Of a stretch of DNA of 64,000 nt, positions 20,554 through 29,981 are shown in pieces. Position numbers and translations under genes: made by a program. The notes beneath the pieces are model-generated. The model ran no database searches. It saw only the letters and a program-made list of their open reading frames with translations, and was not told where the DNA came from. This stretch comes from Trichomonas vaginalis G3 (lineage: Eukaryota; Parabasalia; Trichomonadida; Trichomonadidae), in assembly GCF_026262505.1 (NCBI RefSeq), contig NC_067207.1, forward strand, positions 28,116,082-28,180,081. Direction: 5' to 3'. Position 1 is the first letter of the stretch. Each line of letters begins with the position of its first letter.

Positions 20554-22938
20554 GGGAGAATGTCTATTTCGAAAAAAATAATCGTCTTTCGGTCTATTTC
20601 GGAAATAATCGTTCCGATCACGACGATAGACTTTAAAATGCATAATTCACCACCATAGAGTTATTTTAGATCCTTGATTTTTTAGGCGCTGCTAAAGCAT
20701 ACTATTTGTAATCTATTTATATAACAAAAATACTATATTATGCTTTTTTATGAGATTGATTAGAATATTGCAAGACAAATTATGATATTTCTCACTATTT
20801 TCACATATAATGAGGTAGCCTAATACTAATACTAACGTTTTGTAACTGTGCTATTGTGTTAATACATAAAAAGTATTATGTTTATTTAATTCTAAAAAAA
20901 AATATTGTGTTTATAAGGTAACAATATATTATTTGTGCTACCATATATGAGGATATAACAATAACACTATTGTTTAGCCCAAATATATTGAATTAAATAT
21001 AAAAAATATTATTAATTATTATTTCTGTTTGTAACGAGACCTTTAATAAATGCATAGTTTAAAGTGATGATTTACAATAATAAAATGTGATAATTCTCTT
21101 AATTATTTTTATTATTATGAAATATTTAGCATATCATTAATATAATAGATGATCTGAATTGGATTAGGGAAATCTATATCTATCCAATGATTAAAATTCG
21201 ATACAAATCGAGTTAAATCACAATTGCAAAAATTGATTAAGATATTAGGCAAATAGCTGCGGTATATCATTTAAATAGTAATGTTTGTGAAGGTGAATAT
21301 GCACAATTTGTGAAAAAACAGTTTTTTCTCTCATATTTCAAAAAAATATCAATAAATCGATTATTAAACAAAATATTTCATCAGTAATGATTGTTTTACA
21401 TTATAATTTAACAATTTTGGCCAATCATTCATCTAAATTTGTCAAGAATTTAAAATTCGAATAAAGTTGTTGATTTTATAAGATACATATATGAGAATTT
21501 ATCTTTAAAATTAATCACTCGCTATGATATATAAGTGATTTATCTTAAAAGGTCATATTTATCAAAATTGATTACAAATTTTTGAGAAAAATCGTAATTT
21601 TTCACATAAATAGCATTATCTGCAAATATAAAACTTGATCTACATTCTCAAAAATTCCAAAATAATTGTAAATTAATGATTTTCATGTATTTTTTAACAA
21701 TTTTTGAATTTATTTTTTATTTTTTGAAAAAAATTTGGAAATTTCATATCATTAAATCACGTTTTTAGTATTTCAAAAGTCATTTTTACGTTATGTCGTT
21801 ATGATTTTACCTATTTTTAAGTGAAAATATAAAATAATGTCAATTTCTTTAAAATAATGAGGAACTAGCAAGAATCATCAATATCACTCTTTCATATATC
21901 ATCAATTTCTACTTGTTCTTTTCATTTATAGTTAATGAATATGGCTGAATGCTGATAACGTATTCATTGACTGTCAAAGGTGAGAGCGGGAACATCAATG
22001 CTGATTCAGAACGTATTATATTGACCAACACATCTCTATTTAATCATTTAAAATTCAAATTTCTCGATTATTATTACAAATTCTCACAAATTAACCAAAT
22101 TATACATCATTTCATCAACACTACAATTGCAATCTACATTCAATTCGAAACTCAAACGAAATTATCCACTATTACAATATTTTGATTCATAAATTAACGA
22201 AAGTGAAATCTTTTATAAATTTCGAATAACTAAACAACGTATAACTCAAATATACAACCAATAACTGAATCTCAAACTTATTTACAGATTCAAAATATCT
22301 TTTTAAAATATTCTCATTATCAGCTACATTTATGCCCACATTGTACTACAGATATATTTTCCCAAGCAACTACTTTAAAAAATTCGATTTTCAGAAATTT
22401 TACATTCTATTTTTGTTAAAATCGTTCTTATACTAGTAATCCGGATCACTGCTACGATAAACAAAAATAGTGTTATTACTTTCTTACTTACTATGACTAA
22501 AAATTTACTTTTATCATTTTTTGTGCTTTTTTTTTCATATATTCACTTCAGCATACTTATTTATCAGAATGATAGAAAAATTACAGGGTCATTATCCCAT
22601 AAAAACTTCTTTTCCATGATTAATGTAATGAAAACTCACAAATTGTCATTTTATAGGGTTTTTCAATATAAAATTATGATATATAGAATATGTTTAGTAA
22701 GTCTTCAAACAATCATCAATACATATCATATATAATGAAATTATGATTTTATATAAGAACTTGAACACTTCCTTTACTATATATTTGCCTCGGCCTAGAT
22801 GAGTTCTGATCTATACATATATTCATTCATTTCAAAATGCAGGTTTTAATAATTTCGCCCCCTATCGTCGTGATCGGAACGATTATTTTCGAAATAGACC
22901 GAAAGACGATTATTTTTTTTCGAAATAGACATTCTCCC
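20554..22938. mobile_element. MULE-like non-autonomous element with 76-bp inverted ends
   Basis: Inverted terminal repeats of 76-77 bp at 20,554-20,629 and 22,862-22,938, starting GGGAGAATGTCTATTTCG and ending ACGACGATAG, nearly identical. The element (2,385 bp) is flanked by a perfect 10-bp direct repeat AATTGTTTAT (20,544-20,553 and 22,939-22,948). Long inverted ends starting with G plus a 9-11 bp duplication are typical of Mutator-like elements, a family reported from trichomonads. The interior is very AT-rich; its frames (for example 21,949-22,185) show no transposase features. The element is either non-autonomous or fully eroded. Confidence 0.85.
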
Positions 22939-23039
22939 AATTGTTTATTGATTAGGCTGCCTTTAGATATTTCTTAAAAAACGCCTTTTGTTTTTCTTTC
23001 TGCATCTTCATATAAAATATGCACAAAAAAGGATTTATA

Positions 23040-24309
23040 CCCAGATTTTCCTTACTTTTACCACTCCCCATGTAATTTCTGGGGAAAACGATAATTCATT
23101 TTTTTTATGGATGAATAGATCGTTTTCCTAGAAAGGACCTCATATCTCTGGCTAAAAAGAGTGTCAGATCCTAAATAGATTATTGATCTAGTGTACAAAT
23201 CCAATAAAAAGCCTATTTTTTTGGCTTTTTTGGTGCTCATTTTTTCGAAGATCTACATGAATATGGGGAAACCATCGGATTTTTTTGGTTAACCCACATC
23301 TTCATGTAGTCTGGACTATCTTTCCTCGAAGGACCTCTTTACGGGTGTAAAAACTCATAAAGTTCTCAAAAGATTCATTCTCGATCTCCATGCTGAAAGA
23401 ATTTACAATAAAAAAGAGATCTACGCATCAAACTACAGCCATAAATGAACTGAACCCCTAAAGCTCAGCTCTTAGTTTATCAAAAACGTCGAAATCCTTC
23501 TCATTGCAATCAAATTTTCTCAATAACTCATAAGAAAAATCGAATCTTGATTAAGCCGATGTTATAGGTATCACAAATACTACAAACTTGAGCAATATCG
23601 AAATTGCCAGCAAAAGTTTGAAATTGCATTGCTCATATTTGTTTTGTAAACTAAAAATCTGCTTATATTATTCATTAATTTTTTATATATTATTCATATA
23701 CTTTAATAAAAACAATACTATTTCACCTTAAAAATGAATTTCATAAGTCAATATTATTTTTTTGAAAATGTATCAATTTTCGATTAAAACAACATGAGAA
23801 TAAAATTTACGCAAAATTATTTTAAAAAATGGTTTTAAAAATTTACAATAGATGAAGAATAAGATTGCAAGAAGTTTTGAAGTTTAATTTTAAGAAAAAA
23901 AATTTGGATATTATTCATGGATCTAAGTAATCTGATATTTGAGTATCGGCACTATGCATAAAACATATATTTATAGTTTTTTTGGATTTTTATGATTTTA
24001 AATATATTCAAATTTGGCAATCCAATAGATTTTTAAAAAATAGGTAAATAAAAATAGATTACATATGCAGCAGATTTAGAACATGAAACAAATCTTATAG
24101 TGACCCAAAAAAAATTCATGATCCAAAAAAGAAAAAAAAAGGCTAAATGGGAATCAAACCTTGGCATAATAAATCATTATGTTGGATGTTTCCACTACAC
24201 TACACCAGCAGTTCTAAAAATACCCTTGGTGGTTCTATTTAATAGCTACTCCCAACGATAGGCGGTGTCCCCAGCTTTAGAGAGGTGGTAAAAGTAAGGA
24301 AAATCTGGG
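23040..24309. mobile_element. TA-flanked DNA transposon with 25-bp inverted ends
   Basis: The ends CCCAGATTTTCCTTACTTTT and onward match over 25 bp in inverted orientation at 23,040-23,064 and 24,285-24,309. TA dinucleotides flank both sides (23,038-23,039 and 24,310-24,311), suggesting Tc1/mariner-type insertion. It is 1,270 bp. A frame at 23,058-23,240 is short, and I see no DDE-type transposase. It carries a tRNA-like segment near its right end. Its ends differ from those of the TA-flanked element at 14,220-15,272, so they are separate families. Confidence 0.8.
24141..24209 (-). other. tRNA-like segment followed by a T-run
   Basis: On the minus strand the segment runs from about GCTGGTG to TTTAGCC. 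It has an A-box-like TAGTGTAGTGG, a B-box-like GGTTTGATTCCC, a possible CATAA/TTATG anticodon-type stem and an immediately following T9 run, the RNA polymerase III stop. The acceptor stem pairs only over about five positions including G-U, and the T-stem pairs poorly, so it is not a functional tRNA. It is best read as a decayed tRNA or a Pol III unit carried by the surrounding transposon. Confidence 0.35.
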
Positions 24310-24311
24310 TA

Positions 24312-25096
24312 ATTAAAAATATTTTTAGAATTAGGTAAATAAATCGTTAGATCTTATATTATATTATATTAATTATTCCTTCTTACAATGATATTTTCGT
24401 AACAATGACTGCGTATGATAGTTGGAGTAATGTTAAATTGCGCGAAATATCTGATAAGTTTCAAAAACTATTTATGGTATGTTCAAATATATTAGAATTC
24501 GATAGTATGCGATATGGATAACTGTAAACAATCGATATTAAGTGAAAGAAGAAAATCGATTTCAACATTTCAATTTTTCGAGGATTTTTTGACTGAAAGC
24601 ATTCACCTTTGATATAGGGAATGAAGTCTCCCTTGGTGAACTTTCCCAAATTTTTTCTAGTTAAGAGATTGCCAAAGCAAAATTTATAATAAATGAAAAC
24701 GTTATTTACAATTCTTTATTTTTAATGGAAAAATAAAGCTAGAAAAATAAATTAATTATAGAAACTAAGGATGTAGGGATTTCCCCAATCCACTAGGGCT
24801 GCTTGCTGTTTGGGATTCCCACTATCCCACATTGAAAATTTTCAATGAGTTTCAAGAAAAAAATAAAAAAATGGGCGAAGCCAAAAAGAATTTAAAAAAG
24901 CTTATCTATAGAAGTATAATATTATGTACAAATAGAGTAATTTTAGATATGATATCGCTTATATTAATAAAATGTGAATTTCAATAAATTTGAAATTTGA
25001 AATTTTGCCTAAAAAGGTTAAATTCTATACCTGCAGTATGAATGGGTTGTAATGGTAGTAAGAATGAGCTAGCTCAAAGCAACTGCTCAAAACTTT
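24312..25096. other. Intergenic, nothing recognised
   Basis: AT-rich spacer. The only structure seen is a short palindrome around CATTGAAAATTTTCAATG near 24,830-24,850. Confidence 0.55.
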
Positions 25097-27732
25097 CCCG
25101 CCAAAAACGCAAAAGTGTCATTTCTATATGGAAGACCATAGCTGGAGTCACGCTCAACCATCCCCTTGCTGGTATGATGTGCAGCCTTTGTTCTGACCAA
25201 TCATAGTGCTGCCTCATCCATACCAGCAAGTGGTTTCAGCATCAGACCTCCGTTTGGTCTTCCATAAGAGCCCTGCAAGCCAGAAGCACAATAATTGTGC
25301 AGCCTAGTTGCTAGGGTATAGTAGCTAGGCCGCATAATTATTGTGCTTCTAGCGATATTAGCTATACGTTATTGCACGCATTCACTTATACTACCACTCT
25401 CTCGCTCCTAAAAGGTCAGATACTTCGCAATTACTCGAATAGGGCCAAGTTCTTCCGAGGCCTCTCATTGCATGAGAGACTTCGGGAGAGCTTGGCCCTA
25501 AAGCATCTTACTACTGCTCCCTGGTCTACAAAAGGCTAAAGAAACTACATTTTGAGTAGAGTCCTTCCGAAGTCTCTCATTCAATGAGAGGCCTCGGAGG
25601 AATTCTACTCCAAGGTAATGGGCTTGTAGTTTCTGACTCTCTATTGAACGAAAAATGTAAATTTACTCGAAAAGAGCAAAAGTTCTTCCGAGGCCTCTCA
25701 TTGAATGAGAGACTTCGGAAGAACTTTGTTCTAGTGTAATGCGTGTATATTCTTGGGTCCAGGGAGAGCGAGAGAACTAGTTTGTAATTCGTTTTTGCTG
25801 AAGTTCTCCGGATTTCTCTCAATTGAGGAAGGAAATCCGGAAAACTTCAGCATTAGTTAATTGTGGTGTAACTTTCTAGGTATCTACCGGCCAGATAGCG
25901 AGTAAAATATTAGAGAGTGCACAGTTTCAGTATAGGTATGTGCACTGTAAATATACGTTTTTTTTATTTTGGTATGAAGAAATAGTTCCTCATTTTTATG
26001 CTTCTATATACTTTATTACTAAGTAAATCGTCTATTTTCTTATTAAAGCCTGATTTTTCCGCGTGATTTAGAATCGCCGCATGCCAAAAATTCGTTTTCC
26101 GCTTTCAGAACGCGAAAATATGCAGCATATCTCAAGATAAAGAGGATATCAGCAATATCTTTAACTCCTAATTTTCAAATCGTCATTAAAAATCAAAACA
26201 AAGAGGATATTTCGATTGATCTCCAAAAATGACATCTGTATACCGTTTTGAATTTTGCTGAAAATCTCCAAAAAAATCTTGATTTTTAAAATTTGATATG
26301 AAAAATAAAAGATTTCATTTTTTTGGAAAATATAAGAGAAAGATCTCCCTTTATATTGAGATATACTGCATATTTTCGTTATTACGTGAATCAATTCTTT
26401 TTTAACGATCGGGTAAAGCAGAAATAATATACTCAGGTACTCCTTTTTTGGCCTTAAGGGCTCACTGCCTTAGTTTACAACTATTCAATTTTTTGCACTT
26501 AAATGTACTTTTTCACTATGATAGAATTGATATTTCCAAGAATTATCATAACTAAACCATACACACACATCATTATCTATCTTTCTACCGTTTCAGATTT
26601 TAAAAATAAGAAAATCGACCAAAACTCGAAAAAAATGGATTTTTTTCATTTTTTCACCGAGGACCGTCAGTTCAATATTTCTCAAAACTGACCGATCAGA
26701 AGTTCACTTTTATGGAATACAGTATGTTTAAACATGATAGAGAGGCTATATCTTCATTATTGAAAAAATTTGGTTTTTGATTTTGAATGGAGAAATGCTG
26801 TTCTAGTTTAAATATTCTTTAACTTGTGAACTAGATTTCACAATAAAATAAATCGTAAATAATGAAGATTTAGTGAGTAGGTATGCATCGAGCCTACTCA
26901 CAACAAAAAATTTTTATTCGTTCTCTGGCCAGCAAAGAGCCAGAGAACCACATCTGCATTAACTTGTGCTGAAGTTTTTTTGGATTTCCTTCCTCATTTG
27001 AGGAAAATCCAGATAACTTCAGCACAAACGAATTACAGACATATTCTCTCGCTCTTTGTTGGCCAAGTACCACAACTACATTACACTAGGGCAGAGTTCT
27101 TCCGAGGCCTCTCATCAAATGAGAGACTTCGGAAGAACTCTGCTCTATTCGAGTAAAAGTACATTCTCTGACACATAAATTGTTAGAAACCACAACTACA
27201 TTATACTAGGACAAAGTTCTTCCGAGGCCTCTCATCAAATGAGAGGCTTTGGAAGAACTTTGCCCTATTCGATTAATTACAGAATCCTAGGCCTTTTGGG
27301 AACTAGGAAAGAGTAGTAAGAGTACTTTAAGGTAGTGTTCATTACGAAGTCTCTCATCGAATGAGAGATTTCGTAATGAACATTGCCCATTTCAAGCAAA
27401 TTTACTCCCCTAACCCTCGGAGGTTAAGGGAGTAGTACTATAGTCAACGAGGGCAATAACGTATAACTAATATCGACAGAAGCGCAATACCTACACAGCC
27501 TAGCTACTATATCCTAGCAGCTAGACTGCACAGGTATTGCGCTTCTGGCTTGCGTAACCCTCATGGAAGACCGATTGGAGATCCCCCGCCGAAATCACTT
27601 GCTGATGTGGATGGAGCAGCACTAAGATTGGCCAGATCAAAGGCTGCGTAGCATCCCAGCAAGTGGATAGTCGGCGGCGACACCAGCTGTAGTCCACCAT
27701 GAGATTATGGCACTTTTTAAAATTTTGGCGCC
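25097..27732. mobile_element. Fold-back element with serial hairpins in both arms
   Basis: Two long inverted arms (about 25,097-25,900 and 26,930-27,732) surround an AT-rich core of about 1 kb. Outer ends read CGCCAAA...AAAAGTGYCATA. Each arm carries five self-complementary modules in mirrored order: about 25,282-25,350, 25,441-25,499, 25,554-25,610, 25,673-25,732 and 25,797-25,851 on the left; about 26,966-27,025, 27,088-27,146, 27,208-27,265, 27,331-27,387 and 27,478-27,546 on the right. Most share the core TTCTTCCGAGGCCTCTCAT paired with its complement across a short AAT-type centre. The spacing is about 110-120 bp. Nothing in it codes for protein. A solo arm lies at 33,357-33,680. I found no clear target duplication. 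Confidence 0.8.
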
Positions 27733-27859
27733 AAGGACGAATCTGACAACCTGGACTATTTACAAAGTGTCAGATTTGAAACTTTACAAATGTCAGATTT
27801 TGGAGTTTACAAATGTCAGATTTTGTAGGATATACAGGACTCACTAAGGCAGTGATCCC
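26458..27859. repeat. Candidate TTAA-flanked inverted ends overlapping the fold-back element
   Basis: GGG(C/A)TCACTGCCTTAGT follows TTAA at 26,454-26,457 and, reversed, precedes TTAA at 27,860-27,863. TTAA duplications are the hallmark of piggyBac-type insertion. The interval overlaps only the right half of the fold-back element, so either the two structures recombined or the match marks an older insertion. It has no coding capacity. Confidence 0.45.
27759..27830. repeat. Three tandem 23-24 bp units
   Basis: Three consecutive units of TTTACAAA(G)TGTCAGATTT plus a variable tail, between the fold-back end and the TTAA-flanked end. They may be subterminal repeats of the TTAA-flanked element. 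Confidence 0.7.
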
Positions 27860-28018
27860 TTAAAATTTTTCGAAATCACTTTCCTGTGTTCTCTCGATTA
27901 AAAATTGCAAATGAACAATAGATGTTCTTCTAAAATTTATTGAGAAATCTTGATTTCTACAATTATTCACTGGAATTTAATAGGATTTTTAGAAAACGAC
28001 TTTCAAAATTTTTTTTCG

Positions 28019-29620
28019 ATGAGCCAAGGTCTGACTGTTGATTTTGATTATATCGCTAACAACATTCAAACATATATCGAACAAGAGAATTTCTATGATA
28101 TTGTAGATAAAGATGACATTCCAAAAGTATTAGAAAAAGTCAAACTTAATTCTCACGATTTCAATGCTCTTCTTTCTCAAGGTAAATCAAAATACAGTAC
28201 ACATAAACTATTTTGTTTTATTCGGAAATGCAATGTTTTAATTGATTCATTCGAAGACGCGATTAACGTTCTTAATTGCTACAAAAAGAACCTGAAACTC
28301 AAATCTTGTCGTTCATTAATTGATTACCTTAAGAAATACAACGCAAAAATTAATTCAGATTCAGAAGAAGTCACACAATTAAAATCTGAAATTCAAAACC
28401 TCAAATCAAAGATCGCTACGATGGAAAATGAAATCAACCAATACAAAAACGAAGGAAAACAATACAAAGACGAAATATCTAATCTTAATAACAAATTTAA
28501 TCAAATTCAAACAGAAAATTCAAGATACAAAGACGAAATATATAATCTTAATAACAAAAACAGTCAATTAAATCAATCTATAAATGAATTTGCAAAAATT
28601 TCTGAATTGCGAAATTCAAATGATTTTGATTCAGTTTACAATTTCCTTGAAGAACTTTCAGATAAAGATGATAAACTGAAGATGTCTATTTCATGTGCAG
28701 TTGGATTAAGTGAAAAGAGAGATTCTGATCAAAATACTCCACTTATTATGGCATGTACTAATGGAGATCTTCAATTAACAAAATCTCTTATTGAAGGAGG
28801 TTGTGATAGAAATGCAATTAATGAATTCGGAAACAATTGTTTAATTGAAGCATCATTAAAAGGACGTCTTGAAATTGTAAAATATTTAATTGGAGTTGGT
28901 TTTGATAAAAATTGGCGAAAGGAAAAATATGGATTTAATCCAATTCTTTGTGCATCATCATACGGTCATCTTGAAACAGTTAAATATTTGATAAGTATTG
29001 GTTGTGATGCAAACTCTAAATCAAATGATAATGCAAATTGTATTTACATTGCATCATGGAATGGTCATCTTGAAACAGTTAAATATCTTGTTTCAGTTGG
29101 AGGAAATCCAGATGAGAAAGATAATAATGGATTCTCTCCATTAATTAATGCATCACAAGAAGGTCATCTTGAAATAGTTAAATATTTGATAAGTATTGGT
29201 TGTGATGCAAACTCTAAACAAAAAGATAATGCAAATTGTATTTACATTGCATCGCAGCAAGGTCATCTTGAAACAGTTAAATATCTTGTTTCAGTTGGAG
29301 GAAATCCAGATGAGAAAGATAATAATGGATTCTCTCCATTAATTATTGCATCATATAATGGTCGTCTTGAAGTAGTTAAATATTTGATTCAAATAGGATG
29401 TAATAAAAATGATAAAACAAATTATAATGATATTTCACTTCATTGGGCATCAAAGAAAGGTCATTTTGAAGTTGTTGAATATTTAGTTTCAATCCGTGTC
29501 AATCTTAGTGACAAAAACAATGCTGGAAAAACTGCACTTGATTATGCGAAAGAGAAACAAAACGAGAATGAAAACTATAAGAAGATCATTAATCTTCTTC
29601 TTAGATCAGGTGCAAAATAA
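28019..29620 (+). CDS. Ankyrin-repeat protein with coiled coil
   Basis: 533 residues from the ATG at 28,019; an upstream extension has no ATG. Residues 1-115 are an all-helical N-terminal domain of the type common in trichomonad ankyrin proteins (FDYIANNIQTYIEQENFYDI). About 115-195 is a Glu/Lys/Asn-rich coiled coil with a repeated YKDEI-x-NLNNK unit. About 215-525 holds eight to nine ankyrin repeats of 33 residues (GHLE-(T/I)-VKYL-(I/V)-S-(I/V)-G). Two adjacent repeats have been duplicated as a 66-residue block (about 28,975-29,360) that is almost identical at the DNA level, so the duplication is recent. Such proteins are scaffold proteins; the partner is unknown. The upstream TCAAAATTTTTTTTCG-ATG may be an Inr variant. 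Confidence 0.9.
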   Translation: MSQGLTVDFDYIANNIQTYIEQENFYDIVDKDDIPKVLEKVKLNSHDFNALLSQGKSKYSTHKLFCFIRKCNVLIDSFEDAINVLNCYKKNLKLKSCRSLIDYLKKYNAKINSDSEEVTQLKSEIQNLKSKIATMENEINQYKNEGKQYKDEISNLNNKFNQIQTENSRYKDEIYNLNNKNSQLNQSINEFAKISELRNSNDFDSVYNFLEELSDKDDKLKMSISCAVGLSEKRDSDQNTPLIMACTNGDLQLTKSLIEGGCDRNAINEFGNNCLIEASLKGRLEIVKYLIGVGFDKNWRKEKYGFNPILCASSYGHLETVKYLISIGCDANSKSNDNANCIYIASWNGHLETVKYLVSVGGNPDEKDNNGFSPLINASQEGHLEIVKYLISIGCDANSKQKDNANCIYIASQQGHLETVKYLVSVGGNPDEKDNNGFSPLIIASYNGRLEVVKYLIQIGCNKNDKTNYNDISLHWASKKGHFEVVEYLVSIRVNLSDKNNAGKTALDYAKEKQNENENYKKIINLLLRSGAK

Positions 29621-29907
29621 TAACAATCTATAATATTTTTTTTCAACATGTGAATAAAATTTAACTTTATCAAACATACTATTTCCATTCTAACAAAACT
29701 TAAGGTTGCACTTACTTTCCAACAAAACATGTTTTTGTTCGAACTTCGTACAACTGCAGATAAGAAAAAAGAAGGTTCGACAGAGATTTTGGCTTCAACT
29801 ACTGACCCGTTTATTGACACACCACAATTAACGCTATGAATACGGTAATTTTTCTTCAACTTCTGAGCAACTGGAACGCTACCAATATGCTCTTTTCCAG
29901 ATATGAT
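29575..29907 (-). other. Open fragment without ATG, possible gene remnant
   Basis: About 110 open codons on the minus strand with no ATG near the beginning. They overlap the last 46 bases of the ankyrin gene. The first 70 codons read as a plausible beta-rich protein (VNCGVSINGSVVEAKISVEP), the last part is antisense to the ankyrin tail. It may be a truncated remnant of a family not recognised, or chance. Confidence 0.25.
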
Positions 29908-29981
29908 TCAAAATATATAAGGAAAAAAAATTATTAAAAATTACTTTTAAATAAAACAAAGAAAATAAAATAAAAGAAAAA

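Noticed and set aside
23058-23240. 60-codon minus-strand frame as a transposase remnant
   Set aside because: Low-complexity Lys/Ser-rich sequence with no DDE or mariner motif.
24141-24209. Functional tRNA gene
   Set aside because: Acceptor and T stems pair poorly and position 33 is not U, so only a tRNA-like segment is reported.
25282-27546. CRISPR array, because modules recur at regular spacing
   Set aside because: Repeats are self-complementary and arranged as mirrored arms, with no constant direct repeat and unique spacers; the genome is eukaryotic.
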